A DNA stretch of 64,000 nt from Nitrosomonadaceae bacterium (GTDB lineage Bacteria; Pseudomonadota; Gammaproteobacteria; Burkholderiales; Nitrosomonadaceae), in assembly GCA_030646695.1 (NCBI GenBank), contig JAUSLF010000043.1:1-64000 (forward strand), written 5' to 3'. The notes under the pieces are model-generated. The model searched no databases. It was given only the letters and a program-made list of their open reading frames with translations, and had not been told where the DNA came from. Numbering within the stretch: the first letter of the stretch is position 1; every line of letters begins with the position of its first letter. Both the position numbers and the translations under genes were made by a program. This document shows, one piece after another, positions 10,395 through 19,955 of the stretch.

Positions 10395-11807
10395 ATGGAA
10401 TCTGAAGAGAAGCAAGCTGTGCGTGGAGCATATTTAATTCCGTTGGCGCTGATTCTGGGTCTTGCTGCCTGCGACGGAGAAAAGAAAGACGCAGGCAAGG
10501 ATGCTGTCAAAGACGCTGGCAAGTCGCAAACCAGTTCAACCATGGCGGCCACACCAACCACCGGAATCTTGACGGATGCGGCGGTAGGCGGGGTGGCTTA
10601 TCTGGCATCGTCTGGCGCTGCGGGCACCACGGACGAAAAGGGAGTCTACAAATATAATCATGGCGATACGGTTGAATTCAAGCTGGGCAGCCTGATTATC
10701 GGCAAAGTAACAGGTGCGCCTCTCGTAACGCCCATGGAACTGGCTGGAGATAACAGCACCCGGCTGCAAAATCTGCTGGTCTTGTTGCAGTCCCTGGATG
10801 CGGACGGCAACCCTGAGAACGGCATTTCCATTCCGGCAAGTGCTGCAGCCGCTATCAGCGCGTCCATCAATCTGGACAGCGATTCTGCCGCATTCGCAGC
10901 ATCTGCAGAACTACAGAAGGTAAGAGAGGCGGGTGGCGTCACCGGCGCGGTCAGAACTGTAGCACAGGCCAAGGCGCACTTTCTTTCGCAGGGTATGTCC
11001 ATGCTCAGTACCAATATCTGGTTTAAACAGGACGGCTCGACAGCGTTCATGATGCGCGCTTTAGCGACAGGCGAATACCTGCAAGGGGAGGCCATACCGG
11101 ATGACTTCTGCGACGCCAACCGGGTATGCGGTGGTATCAAGGCCAGCACGGCGGGAGTGGAGTACGGTACAGCAAGCCTTTCTGAATTTGATAACCGGGG
11201 ATTCAAGATCATTGGCAAACCGACAGTTGATACCAATCTTAAAGCCGGTTTGTCGCACCCACAACCAACCTGGCGCGTCCGTACCGATGGTGTTGATTTG
11301 ATTGCCACAGAAATTGTGACAGTACAACGGGAGAGAGCGCAGCATAGCGTCTTTAGTGAACTCTTTCATGCTGGAAAACGTGCAGGGCCACTGGCGGTTA
11401 CGGACAAGAAAGAGCCCCCAAAGACCAGGATCGAGGAAAGTCGTTACTCCAGAATGGAAAATGACCCCAAAGGCATCGTCGGAACCTGGGTGCTGGACCC
11501 AACTGCGATCAAGACACCAACCTATTTGTTCTTTGCCAACGGCAAATTTCTACTGGTTGACCCCATTGGAGATCAGGATCGTGACGGTCATAAAAGCTGT
11601 GGTGCTCCGGGTGTCGAATTCGCTAACTATACCTATGATGCCAGCAGCAAGGCTTTCAGTATCAAAGGCTTTACTTATGACACCAATGGTTGTGCGGGTT
11701 TTTCTGAAAACAATGCGCTCTCGTTTAACCTCAGCGCGGATGGCAATATGGCAACGGTGAATACTCAAAACAAGAGTACGCTTACCCTGCACCGGATCAT
11801 AAAATAG
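10395..11807 (+). CDS. Large predicted lipoprotein, unknown function
   Basis: The protein has 470 residues. The N-terminus has a short charged stretch, a hydrophobic segment and LGLAACDGEK, a good lipobox with Cys at about 26. A Lys/Asp-rich linker follows. Residues about 58-105 (GILTDAAVGGVAYLASS, then TTDEKGVYKYNHGD and FKLGSLIIG) resemble a surface-protein module seen in many exported proteins. The C-terminal half has two regions reminiscent of lipocalin-like stress proteins (GIVGTWVLD, FANGKFLLVD). GGAAGGA precedes the ATG. The likely place is the outer membrane or periplasm. Confidence 0.65.
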   Translation: MESEEKQAVRGAYLIPLALILGLAACDGEKKDAGKDAVKDAGKSQTSSTMAATPTTGILTDAAVGGVAYLASSGAAGTTDEKGVYKYNHGDTVEFKLGSLIIGKVTGAPLVTPMELAGDNSTRLQNLLVLLQSLDADGNPENGISIPASAAAAISASINLDSDSAAFAASAELQKVREAGGVTGAVRTVAQAKAHFLSQGMSMLSTNIWFKQDGSTAFMMRALATGEYLQGEAIPDDFCDANRVCGGIKASTAGVEYGTASLSEFDNRGFKIIGKPTVDTNLKAGLSHPQPTWRVRTDGVDLIATEIVTVQRERAQHSVFSELFHAGKRAGPLAVTDKKEPPKTRIEESRYSRMENDPKGIVGTWVLDPTAIKTPTYLFFANGKFLLVDPIGDQDRDGHKSCGAPGVEFANYTYDASSKAFSIKGFTYDTNGCAGFSENNALSFNLSADGNMATVNTQNKSTLTLHRIIK

Positions 11808-11851
11808 CAGACTTGTTCTACGCAGGGCGCAACAAGTTTTCTCGGAGTCTG

Positions 11852-12667
11852 TCAGATTTTCATCAGATACCGGATTGCCCAGGAAAAGACTCGGGGGCCC
11901 AACAGCCATCTGGCCATGACGGCCATTTTGGAATCGCTGGGCAGTGCATGGCGTACCGGGGGATTCGCTGCTGTGGCCGCGTCGAGCACCGCCCTGGCGA
12001 TGATCTCCGGGCCGGGCGCTCTGGGTTCGTCAACCAGCAAACCACGAACACCGGCCAGAAGTCTCTGGTAGACAGACGGATGCGCGACAGTCTCAAGCAA
12101 TGCCAACTGCCTGGGGACAAACTCCGTCTTGATCAAACCGGGGGCGATTACTACCACATCGATCCCAGATCCCATTACTTCGTTGCGCAAGGTTTCGGAC
12201 AGTACTTCCACCACATGCTTGGAGGCGGCGTACCAGCCAAAACCCGGGATCGGTACTCTGCCCAGAATCGAGGTGATGTTGATGATGCGTCCCGATTTCT
12301 GCTGCCGCATATGCGGCAAGACTGCTTGCATGCAGCGTGCATAGCCGAAGACGTTGACTTCAAATTGCTGATGCGCAGCCTCTATTGAGACACATTCGAT
12401 CGCGCCCAACTGGCCGTACGCGGCATTGTTCACCAGCACATCAATCCGGCCCTTGGTCGCAATGATGTGCTCCACTGCCGTGCGAATGCCCTCTGCATCG
12501 GTAACATCCAGCCGGATAGGCTCTATCTGCTCGCAACGCATCTGTTCCAACCGTTCCATGCGCCGTGCCAGGGCAAATACGTAATAGCCGTTGGCGGCCA
12601 GCAGTTCGGCCGTGGCCTTGCCAATACCGCTGGATGCTCCCGTAACCAATGCAATTCGCTGCCTCAT
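11852..12667 (-). CDS. Short-chain dehydrogenase/reductase
   Basis: The protein has 271 residues, a classical SDR. It has TGASSGIGKA for nucleotide binding, LVNNAAYG, a catalytic serine in INITSILG, and YAASKH as the YxxxK pair. The substrate cannot be told from sequence. ARRMERL after the second strand has arginines and suggests NADP(H) preference. The gene is convergent with the lipoprotein gene (45-base gap) and divergent from the methyltransferase. Confidence 0.88.
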   Translation of the reverse strand: MRQRIALVTGASSGIGKATAELLAANGYYVFALARRMERLEQMRCEQIEPIRLDVTDAEGIRTAVEHIIATKGRIDVLVNNAAYGQLGAIECVSIEAAHQQFEVNVFGYARCMQAVLPHMRQQKSGRIINITSILGRVPIPGFGWYAASKHVVEVLSETLRNEVMGSGIDVVVIAPGLIKTEFVPRQLALLETVAHPSVYQRLLAGVRGLLVDEPRAPGPEIIARAVLDAATAANPPVRHALPSDSKMAVMARWLLGPRVFSWAIRYLMKI

Positions 12668-12779
12668 ATTTTCTACCTTTGATGGTTACTGTTTATTCAA
12701 TTTTCTACACTATCCTGCTAAGCTGAAATTAACAGCGAAGAAAATCTGAAATTTCTGTCATTATTTATAGGAGCCGATC

Positions 12780-13469
12780 ATGCCCACCATGCATTCTCCA
12801 ACCATTCCAAATCCCAGCGTATTGATTCCAGTCCATCCCGCCATAGAAGATTATATGCGCGGATTGTTAAGTCAGACCGATCATCCGGTGCTGACGGCGA
12901 TGGAGAAGATCGCGCAGGAAAATAATTTCCCCATCGTCGGCCGCCTGGTCGGCGTTTTTCTCGAGACACTGGCCAGGACAGTCAATGCCCGGCGTGTATT
13001 TGAGTTTGGCAGCGGCTATGGCTATTCGGCCTACTGGTTTGCAAAAGCAGTGGGGCCGGAAGGGCTGGTAATCTGCAGCGACGGCGATCCGCTCAATCAG
13101 GAAAAAGCCGGACAGTATCTCGGTTCGGCGGGTTTATGGGATAGAGTCGGTTTCCACGTGGGGCTGGCGCAGGAAATCTTTGCCCGGACTGAGGGATTAT
13201 TCGACATCTGCTACAACGATGTGGATAAAGGCGATTACCCTGAAGTGTGGCGAATGGCCAGAAACCGGATTCGTCCCGGCGGTCTTTACATTGCTGACAA
13301 TGTGTTGTGGCATGGCCGGGTAGCGGTGGAAGATTATGTTGATGTCGTCCCTGGCTGGACCGAAGCCATCCTTGAGCACAATCGACTCATATTCAATGAT
13401 CCTGAATTTGATACTTTCATCAATCCGACGCGGGATGGCGTGATCGTGGCGCGGCGAAAGACCACATAA
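12780..13469 (+). CDS. Class I SAM-dependent O-methyltransferase
   Basis: The protein has 229 residues of the caffeoyl-CoA O-methyltransferase-like family. The SAM-binding loop is FEFGSGYGYSAYW, followed by an acidic residue (SDGD) and FDICYNDVDKGDYP, the usual metal-binding region. Also seen is IADNVLWHGRV, shared by the family. AGGAG precedes the ATG by seven bases. The substrate is unknown; bacterial members methylate catechols or other small phenolics. Confidence 0.85.
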   Translation: MPTMHSPTIPNPSVLIPVHPAIEDYMRGLLSQTDHPVLTAMEKIAQENNFPIVGRLVGVFLETLARTVNARRVFEFGSGYGYSAYWFAKAVGPEGLVICSDGDPLNQEKAGQYLGSAGLWDRVGFHVGLAQEIFARTEGLFDICYNDVDKGDYPEVWRMARNRIRPGGLYIADNVLWHGRVAVEDYVDVVPGWTEAILEHNRLIFNDPEFDTFINPTRDGVIVARRKTT

Positions 13470-13492
13470 TAATCCATGCAATCTCTGCAGGA

Positions 13493-14584
13493 CTAGCGCT
13501 CGGCAACATCTCTGCGCTGATGGTTCTCAAGCGCCGTCTGCAGCACGCTAGCCCGCTCTGCTTCCGGTAGCTTGCTTATTTCTTTGATGGCAGCAAAAAA
13601 CCGGCTCATATCTCCATTCTGCTGCGCGAGTAGTGCCTGAAATGCGGGTACCAGTTGTGTGTAGGTGGAAATCGTTGCCAGCAAGGCGTTGTTGAGCTGC
13701 TGCGCAAACCAGCGGTCGTAGCTGCTGAAATCGGCTCTGGCGATTTTTAGCTGGGCGAATTCTTCGCGTAACTCATCAAATATGCGCGCCTTGGCCAAAC
13801 GTTTCTCTGTGTCGCTCAAATCTGATGCAAACAGTTCCTGCAGCCGCTTGCGGTGGTTCAGCACCAGCTCGGTAAAAATGGCTTCCCTTTCCTGTCTGGC
13901 ATCAAATACGGCCCGCTGCGAAGCCGCGCCGGTGCTGTCCAGCCAGCGGCCGACCCCTTCCTGTTCAACTACAGTGGCAAAAGATTCATTGAAGGCGCTG
14001 TCACCAGGAACATAAACCACCTGGTGAGTGAGTTCATGAAATATCAGGCGTGCGAGTTCCATTTCGGAATAGCCGATAAAGGTATTGAGCACCGGATCGT
14101 TGAACCAGCCCAGGGTGGAATAAGCGCGAACCCCGCCGACATGGGCGTCATAACCCTCATTTCTGAGCTCTTCTGCGTAGCTTTCCGCTTCCGCTTGTGA
14201 GAAAAAGCCACGATAACTGACGCAGCCAGCTTGCACGAAGCACCATTTTTTGAGCTCGCTGGAGAGTTCGGGGGCAGCGAATACATTCCAGACCACAAAG
14301 GGACGCTTCAGATCGGCATAGCTTGTATAACTCTGGTTATCCGGAAGCTTCAGTTCGCGGCTGGCGAATTCCCTCATCAGGACGACCCGGGCGAGAACGC
14401 GCTTCAGTTTCTGATCGGCAGCGGGATCAGCGATAATCGTGCTGATCGGCTGGGCTCGGCGCAGAATTTCCATCTGACCATCCACCGCCCGGGCGTAATA
14501 GGGAAGATTGGCACAGCTTCCAAGCAGGACGACTTGACCCACGGCAATGGCAAGCTTTAATCGACGCGCAATTCGTAACATCAT
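13493..14584 (-). CDS. Predicted lipoprotein zinc aminopeptidase
   Basis: The zinc motif FHELTHQ (HExxH-like) is followed by FNESFATVVEQEG, the downstream glutamate ligand of gluzincins; this fits the putative aminopeptidase family PF10023. The N-terminus has LLGSCANLP, a lipobox, so the enzyme is probably anchored in an envelope membrane. The frame runs further upstream, but the ATG at 14584 overlaps the hydrolase stop as ATGA and GGAG lies just before it, so I start there. A second ATG follows directly at 14581. Confidence 0.8.
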   Translation of the reverse strand: MMLRIARRLKLAIAVGQVVLLGSCANLPYYARAVDGQMEILRRAQPISTIIADPAADQKLKRVLARVVLMREFASRELKLPDNQSYTSYADLKRPFVVWNVFAAPELSSELKKWCFVQAGCVSYRGFFSQAEAESYAEELRNEGYDAHVGGVRAYSTLGWFNDPVLNTFIGYSEMELARLIFHELTHQVVYVPGDSAFNESFATVVEQEGVGRWLDSTGAASQRAVFDARQEREAIFTELVLNHRKRLQELFASDLSDTEKRLAKARIFDELREEFAQLKIARADFSSYDRWFAQQLNNALLATISTYTQLVPAFQALLAQQNGDMSRFFAAIKEISKLPEAERASVLQTALENHQRRDVAER

Positions 14585-15261
14585 TCCAACTCCGGATGGT
14601 GCAGAAAATGTCCTTGCCGCAAAAATGCGCATATCTGACGCGCAACCCCGGCAGAAAAAAGCATGCCGGTATGACTCACATTGAGCACTACGTGATCGCT
14701 TGCAGCCGGTAGCCGTGTCTCCTCGACGGTTACCACGCCATCATTGGGATGCGGCAACCCGCCTAGCAGCTTGCCAATACCCAGACTCATGCAGCCGGCG
14801 ATTGATCCCACCTCGTGCTGATGGAGACACGCCGGCGCTTTCTGCTCCAGCCACTGCCCCATGCTGCGCCCGATCAGCCATCGTCCCGGCGTGATGCGCG
14901 CGAGCTTGCTGGCCGCGTAACTTGCATGGCAAGGGCTTCCCAGCAGCAGCACACGGCCGGTGCGCGGTTCAGGGTGTTCCGCCAGCATCTGCAACAACAA
15001 AAGACCTCCCAGACTATGACCGACAAAGTGGATGCGCGGTGCAGCAATACCTGCGACAAAGCGCGATAGCAACAGAGCGTTTTGTGACAGCGGGGCACGC
15101 ATGGAAGGATAGGAAAAAATGATGGTGTGAAAACCACAGCGCCGCAACTGCAGTCCCAATAATGTCATGACCCAGCCACGCACCCATAGACCATGCACCA
15201 GTACCACGGTTTCTTTGACCGTTGTTTCGCCCGACAATTCAATTTCTGGAATAGGTTTCAC
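14581..15261 (-). CDS. Alpha/beta hydrolase
   Basis: The protein has 226 residues. VVLVHGLWVRGW is the usual start of an alpha/beta-hydrolase fold, FVGHSLGGLLL carries the nucleophile serine, and a late SDHVVLNVSHTGML supplies the histidine region. It resembles lipase or esterase-like proteins of the DUF676/PGAP1 type. It is coupled to the downstream peptidase by an ATGA overlap and follows bioD by 54 bases, so it may sit at the tail of the biotin operon. Confidence 0.78.
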   Translation of the reverse strand: MKPIPEIELSGETTVKETVVLVHGLWVRGWVMTLLGLQLRRCGFHTIIFSYPSMRAPLSQNALLLSRFVAGIAAPRIHFVGHSLGGLLLLQMLAEHPEPRTGRVLLLGSPCHASYAASKLARITPGRWLIGRSMGQWLEQKAPACLHQHEVGSIAGCMSLGIGKLLGGLPHPNDGVVTVEETRLPAASDHVVLNVSHTGMLFSAGVARQICAFLRQGHFLHHPELE

Positions 15262-15315
15262 GGCGTGGGGGCAAACGCTACTGAAGCATCAGTATGACTT
15301 AACACCGGGCGGCAC

Positions 15316-15990
15316 CTATCCTGCCAGCTCCAGTTCGGAAATACTCAGTAAAGCCGAAAATTTCTGTGCAACGGCATCCTGCGTAAACGGCAGTACTCCC
15401 AGCAGCGGACAAGCCAATTTTTGTTCCAGTGCGCGCACATTCTCCTCGAATTCAATCACTTGCGGATCAACCTGGTTTGCCACCCAGCCTGCGAGTGGCA
15501 AACCGGTTGCCCGCACAGCCTGGGCGGTCAGTAGCGCATGGTTTAGGCAGCCCAGCCGAATTCCCACCACCAGTATCACCGGAAAACCCAGCGCCAGCGC
15601 CATATCACCAGCATCACACTGGTTGTTGAGGGGCACCAGAAAACCACCGATACCCTCAACGATCACTATCTCGGCGACATTCTGCAACTCGCGGCAGGCC
15701 TGGAGGATAACTGTGGTGTCGATTTCAACCCCCATCCGTTTGGCTGCGATATGCGGCGCCACCGGCGGAATCAGTGCGTAAGGGTTGATCCACTCACGTG
15801 GCGCAGCAACATTGCTGGCTGCAATAAGCAATTCCACATCCATCCATTTCCCGTTCTTGCAGCCTGCCGCCACCGGCTTCATGCCTGCGACAGCCTTGCC
15901 ACGCGCGGCAAAGGCATGCAGCAAAGCACAACTTACCAGGGTTTTTCCCACGCTGGTGTCGGTGCCAGTGATGAAATAGCCTGTTGCCAT
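15316..15990 (-). CDS. bioD: Dethiobiotin synthase
   Basis: BioD uses ATP and CO2 to close the ureido ring of 7,8-diaminopelargonate. YFITGTDTSVGKT is the P-loop at residues 4-16, KPVAAG and EGIGGFLVPL are the other hallmark segments. The frame extends to 16017, but the ATG at 15990, four bases after the bioC stop, gives the standard N-terminus and about 224 residues. It is the last gene of bioBFHCD. Confidence 0.93.
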   Translation of the reverse strand: MATGYFITGTDTSVGKTLVSCALLHAFAARGKAVAGMKPVAAGCKNGKWMDVELLIAASNVAAPREWINPYALIPPVAPHIAAKRMGVEIDTTVILQACRELQNVAEIVIVEGIGGFLVPLNNQCDAGDMALALGFPVILVVGIRLGCLNHALLTAQAVRATGLPLAGWVANQVDPQVIEFEENVRALEQKLACPLLGVLPFTQDAVAQKFSALLSISELELAG

Positions 15991-15994
15991 AAAA

Positions 15995-16888
15995 TCATTC
16001 CGGCAGACGAAACTCATCGTTCATCGGATGTCCGGCTGCGAGCTTGCCGATTGTTTTTCGCGGCTGCGGCTTCCAGGCATGGCCGTAAATCACCTCAAAA
16101 GTTGCCGGCAGCTTCCCTTCTATCCGTAGCGTTTCATAATAATCTATTACTTTCTGCCAACCGGTTTTCCCGGTTAGCCCGCGTGACCTGCCCTGAGTGA
16201 CATTGTGGGCGCCGATAGCTCTGAGATCCCGCATTACGCCGATCACATCATCATAGGTCAACGTGATGTATTCCATATCCATGACCGGTGTAGCGAAGCC
16301 GTTATGCACCAGCATGTCACCAATGTCGTGCATGTCAGTAAAACGGTTGATGTGGCTGTAATTGTCTGCACTACGGAAAGCCTGGCGTAATTCCTTCAAG
16401 GTATCCGGCCCGAAAGTACTGAACATGAACAGCCCGCCAGGCTGCAGCACACGGCGCACCTCAGAAAGCGCATGGCGCATATTGTTGCACCATTGCAATG
16501 TCAGATTTGACCAGACCAGGCCAACGCAGGCATCTTTCAACGGCAACAGTTCAATGTCGCCACACAGATAACTTGTCCGCTTCCCGCGAGCCGGCGACAA
16601 CCGCTTCCACCATGGAACGGGAGGGCGCGCCTGAAAGTGCATCGCCAGCGCAATGTCGACTGCCAGTATTCCGGCTGCGGGGTAGCGCATGGCCAGTTTG
16701 CGGCTGCCATAACCGGTACCGCTGCCTGCGTCGAGAATTATATCGGGAGTATATTTGATGTAATTAAGGCGCGACAGCATCCGGTCGCATACTTCGCGTT
16801 GCAGCACCGCCGCCCGGTCGTAGCCTGCTGCTGCTCGCTCGAAGGCGTGGCGCAACCGGCGTTTATCTAGGGTATGGTCGTAATCCAT
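15995..16888 (-). CDS. bioC: Malonyl-ACP O-methyltransferase
   Basis: The protein has 297 residues. BioC methylates malonyl-ACP so that fatty-acid synthesis can build the pimeloyl chain. ILDAGSGTGYGSRKL is the SAM loop, and the N-terminal RRLRHAFERAAAGYDRAA is typical of BioC. The start codon follows the bioH stop with no gap, and the stop lies four bases before bioD. Confidence 0.92.
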   Translation of the reverse strand: MDYDHTLDKRRLRHAFERAAAGYDRAAVLQREVCDRMLSRLNYIKYTPDIILDAGSGTGYGSRKLAMRYPAAGILAVDIALAMHFQARPPVPWWKRLSPARGKRTSYLCGDIELLPLKDACVGLVWSNLTLQWCNNMRHALSEVRRVLQPGGLFMFSTFGPDTLKELRQAFRSADNYSHINRFTDMHDIGDMLVHNGFATPVMDMEYITLTYDDVIGVMRDLRAIGAHNVTQGRSRGLTGKTGWQKVIDYYETLRIEGKLPATFEVIYGHAWKPQPRKTIGKLAAGHPMNDEFRLPE

Positions 16889-17647
16889 CTAAACCGTCTG
16901 GGTCAAGCTTGTTATAAATTGATCAGGATGTGATAAAAATAGCGCATGCCCGCAGCCAGGCAACATTAGTAGCTCCGAATTCTGTAACTGCCGGTGCATC
17001 CACCGCGCCGCAGCGGGATTGGTAATGACATCGTTTTCTCCATGCAGCAACATCACCGGTTGTTCGATGCTTTCTATTTTTTTACGCAAATCGGTCGTCA
17101 GCAAGATTTCTAGCCCTGTCTGCAGCGAAATCTCATCCGGTTTACCCTCCTGAGAAAAGCTTGCGCGCAATTGCGCTAGCACTGCGGTGGTATCGCTGCT
17201 GCCTTTCACCTGCAGGGTGAGAAATCGATCCAAAGTCGTTGCGTAATCACGCTTCAAGTTTTTCATGAATAGTTGCAGCATCGCCGCTTCCATTCCCCAT
17301 TGCCAGTCTGCACGTTTAACAAAGCAGGGCGTGGTGGATACCAGCACAAGTTTGCTGACACGCTGCGGCGCACGCAATGCAAGTTCAACCGCCACCTGCC
17401 CACCCAGCGACCAGCCGCAGACAATACAGCTTGCGGGCAAAATCTCTGCGACCGCATCAACTACACATTGCAACGTACCTGATTCGCACGCCGGACTGGA
17501 CCCGTGTCCCGGCAAGTCCACCAGGTGCAAGCAGAAATGCTGTGCCAGCCGGTCACGTACGCCGTCCCAGATGTCGCTGTGCATGGCCCAGCCGTGCAGC
17601 AGAACGAGATCAGGGCCGGCACCAAAGATTCTAACGTGGAGGCTCAT
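16889..17647 (-). CDS. bioH: Pimeloyl-ACP methyl ester esterase
   Basis: The protein has 252 residues with an alpha/beta-hydrolase fold. It has LVLLHGWAMHSDIW, the nucleophile in VCGWSLGGQVAVE, LLHGENDVI for the acid and PGCGHALFLSHP for the histidine. BioH removes the methyl group that BioC added, ending chain growth. The stop touches the bioC start, so the two opposed activities are translated together. bioF lies 13 bases upstream. Confidence 0.92.
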   Translation of the reverse strand: MSLHVRIFGAGPDLVLLHGWAMHSDIWDGVRDRLAQHFCLHLVDLPGHGSSPACESGTLQCVVDAVAEILPASCIVCGWSLGGQVAVELALRAPQRVSKLVLVSTTPCFVKRADWQWGMEAAMLQLFMKNLKRDYATTLDRFLTLQVKGSSDTTAVLAQLRASFSQEGKPDEISLQTGLEILLTTDLRKKIESIEQPVMLLHGENDVITNPAAARWMHRQLQNSELLMLPGCGHALFLSHPDQFITSLTQTV

Positions 17648-17660
17648 GGGTTAAAAATGA

Positions 17661-18818
17661 TCAAGAATTGCTCTCCAGTTCTCTCAATACCGCCACCAGC
17701 TGCTCCACGTCCGTCATGCTATGTGAAGCGGACAGGGAAATCCGCAGCCGCGCCGTACCTTGCGGTACCGTAGGCGGACGGATCGCGGGCACCAGGATGC
17801 CGCGCTCACACAGTGCTTCGCTTAGTTGCAAGGCTGCATCATTGCTGCCAATGATCAAAGGCTGGATAGGGGTGGCGGATGGCAACAGCTTCCAGCGCAG
17901 CGACTGCAACCCTTGTCTCAGTTGTACGATGAGTTGTGACAGTCTCTCACGCCGCCATTCTTCCTGCTCGATCAGTATCAGGCTACGCAGCAAGGCATGG
18001 GATAACAGCGGCGGCGTGGCGGTGGTGTAAATATAGCTGCGGGCAGACTGAATCAGGGTTTCAATGATTTCCGCTTGCGCCGCAACGAAAGCACCGAATA
18101 CACCTGCTGCCTTGCCGAGGGTTGCCATGTAAATTATGCGCGGCGAGCTGAGATTGAAATGGGATGCCACTCCCCGCCCCTGTCGCCCCAGCACCCCGAA
18201 ACCATGCGCATCATCGAGTAGCAGCCAGGCATCGTATTTGTCACACAGTGCCAGCAGTCCAGCCACGGGAGCGATATCCCCATCCATACTGAACACGGCA
18301 TCGGTCATTACCAGTTTGCGTCTGGCCTGCGACCCAGCCAGCTGCCGTTCCAGCACAGCCAGATCGAGGTGCGGGTAGCGAATCAATTTTATGCGTGAGC
18401 GCAGCACCGCATCGTTGAGCGAAGCATGATTGAGTTTGTCGGCGAATACCGCATCACCACGGTTAATCAATGCTGTCACCACCCCGGCATTGGCCATGTA
18501 GCCGGTGGAGAACAGCAGCGCACGGGGAAATCCGGTAAATCGCGCCAGCGCGTTTTCCAGCGCATGATGGGCTGAAGAATGTCCGCTGATAAGATGCGAG
18601 GCGCCCGCCCCCACCCCATGCTGTCTGGCACCGTCGCAGACTGCCTCAACCAGCTGGGGGTGATTAGCAAGGCCAAGATAATCGTTGCTGCAAAATGCGA
18701 GGTATTCGCGCCCGGCTATCGTGGCATGAGTGTGTTGGGGACTTTCCAGCGTCAGACGGCGGCGGTGCAGCCCTGCGTTTTCCCGGCTGCGTAGTTGTTC
18801 GGCGAGATCGAAGAGCAT
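17661..18818 (-). CDS. bioF: 8-amino-7-oxononanoate synthase
   Basis: The protein has 385 residues. This PLP enzyme joins pimeloyl-ACP and alanine. It shows YLAFCSNDYLGLANHP, GAGASHLISGHS, LLLDDAHGFGVLG and MATLGKAAGVFGAF with the PLP lysine. It starts five bases after bioB, within the same operon. Confidence 0.94.
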   Translation of the reverse strand: MLFDLAEQLRSRENAGLHRRRLTLESPQHTHATIAGREYLAFCSNDYLGLANHPQLVEAVCDGARQHGVGAGASHLISGHSSAHHALENALARFTGFPRALLFSTGYMANAGVVTALINRGDAVFADKLNHASLNDAVLRSRIKLIRYPHLDLAVLERQLAGSQARRKLVMTDAVFSMDGDIAPVAGLLALCDKYDAWLLLDDAHGFGVLGRQGRGVASHFNLSSPRIIYMATLGKAAGVFGAFVAAQAEIIETLIQSARSYIYTTATPPLLSHALLRSLILIEQEEWRRERLSQLIVQLRQGLQSLRWKLLPSATPIQPLIIGSNDAALQLSEALCERGILVPAIRPPTVPQGTARLRISLSASHSMTDVEQLVAVLRELESNS

Positions 18819-18823
18819 TCTGG

Positions 18824-19834
18824 CTACAGCGAATGGAGTCCCAGTTTTTTGAACAACGCGTCATCCCGCTGCGCTTCCGGGTTGCCAGTGGTAAGTAGCT
18901 TATCGCCATAAAAAATTGAATTGGCACCGGCAAGAAAACACAATGCCTGTATCGCTTCCGACATTTCCTGTCTGCCGGCAGACAACCGCACCATCGCTTT
19001 GGGCATGGTGATGCGTGCCGCCGCGATGGTGCGCACGAATTCCAGCGGATCGAGCGCCTCTGTGCCGTGTAACGGTGTACCTGCCACTTGCACTAGGTGG
19101 TTGATGGGGACAGATTCAGGATAAGGGTCGAGATTCGCCAGTTGCGCGATCAAGCCGGCACGGGCATGGCGCGATTCGCCCATGCCGACGATACCGCCGC
19201 AGCACACGTGCATGCCGGTAGCGCGGACTTGCTCCAGCGTGTCGAGACGGTCCTGATAATCACGGGTGGTGATGATCTCACCATAGAATTCCGGCGCCGT
19301 GTCGAGGTTGTGGTTGTAGTAATCGAGACCGGCCTGCCTGAGCTGCTCAGCCTGCCCCGATTTTAACATCCCCAATGTGGCACAGGTTTCAAGCCCCAGC
19401 GCTTTTACTGCACTGATCATTTCCGCTACTTTGTCGATATCGCGCTGTTTTGGTCCGCGCCACGCTGCACCCATGCAAAAGCGCGATGCTCCCTGCGCTT
19501 TTGCCGCCTCCGCTGTGGCAATCACTTCCGTGAGCGACAACATGTCTTGATCTTCAACCCCGGTATGGTAGCGCGCTGCCTGCGGGCAATAACCGCAGTC
19601 CTCGGGACAGCCGCCAGTCTTGACCGAAATCAGTGTGGACAACTGCACTGCATTGGCATCGTGATGCTGGCGATGAACCAACTGGGCACGGTGAATCAGG
19701 TCACTAAACGGTAAATCCAGCAGTACCTCGATTTGAGCAACACTCCAATGCAATGAACCGGTAATAGCGTTGGTCATGCTGTCCGGCTGCCTTGCGGTTG
19801 CATTGCTGGTTACATCAGGAATGAGCTGGTTCAT
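18824..19834 (-). CDS. bioB: Biotin synthase
   Basis: This radical-SAM enzyme inserts sulphur into dethiobiotin. [20 protein letters not shown] holds the CxxxCxxC cluster motif, and [14 protein letters not shown] and [12 protein letters not shown] are family hallmarks. The frame is open to 19933, but ATG at 19834 has AGGA seven bases upstream and gives a normal N-terminus and about 336 residues. First gene of bioBFHCD and divergent from comF. Confidence 0.95.
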   Translation of the reverse strand: MNQLIPDVTSNATARQPDSMTNAITGSLHWSVAQIEVLLDLPFSDLIHRAQLVHRQHHDANAVQLSTLISVKTGGCPEDCGYCPQAARYHTGVEDQDMLSLTEVIATAEAAKAQGASRFCMGAAWRGPKQRDIDKVAEMISAVKALGLETCATLGMLKSGQAEQLRQAGLDYYNHNLDTAPEFYGEIITTRDYQDRLDTLEQVRATGMHVCCGGIVGMGESRHARAGLIAQLANLDPYPESVPINHLVQVAGTPLHGTEALDPLEFVRTIAAARITMPKAMVRLSAGRQEMSEAIQALCFLAGANSIFYGDKLLTTGNPEAQRDDALFKKLGLHSL

Positions 19835-19898
19835 ACTGAGTCCTGTATTAATCTGTACGTGTTTGCTCGGCGCAGCCGCACTATAATGAATCTGAAAA

Positions 19899-19954
19899 GA
19901 TGATTTGACTATATTTCTTCCAGAATGAGCCAAATCATCGGGGATTCGCTCATT
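19899..19954. promoter_or_regulatory. Overlapping inverted repeats between bioB and comF
   Basis: GATGATTTG (19899-19907) pairs with CAAATCATC (19931-19939) across 23 bases; AATGAGC (19924-19930) pairs with GCTCATT (19948-19954) across 17 bases. They fill the space between the two divergent starts. No match to the BirA operator was seen by eye. A role as operator for the biotin operon is inferred. Confidence 0.4.
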
Positions 19955-19955
19955 A

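Noticed and set aside
19835-19933. N-terminal extension of bioB by 33 codons
   Set aside because: The extension has no similarity to BioB; ATG 19834 has a proper SD and covers the inverted-repeat control region instead.
19835-19955. BirA operator upstream of bioB
   Set aside because: I looked for a TGTTAACC/GGTTAACA-type pair and found none; the visible inverted repeats are different.
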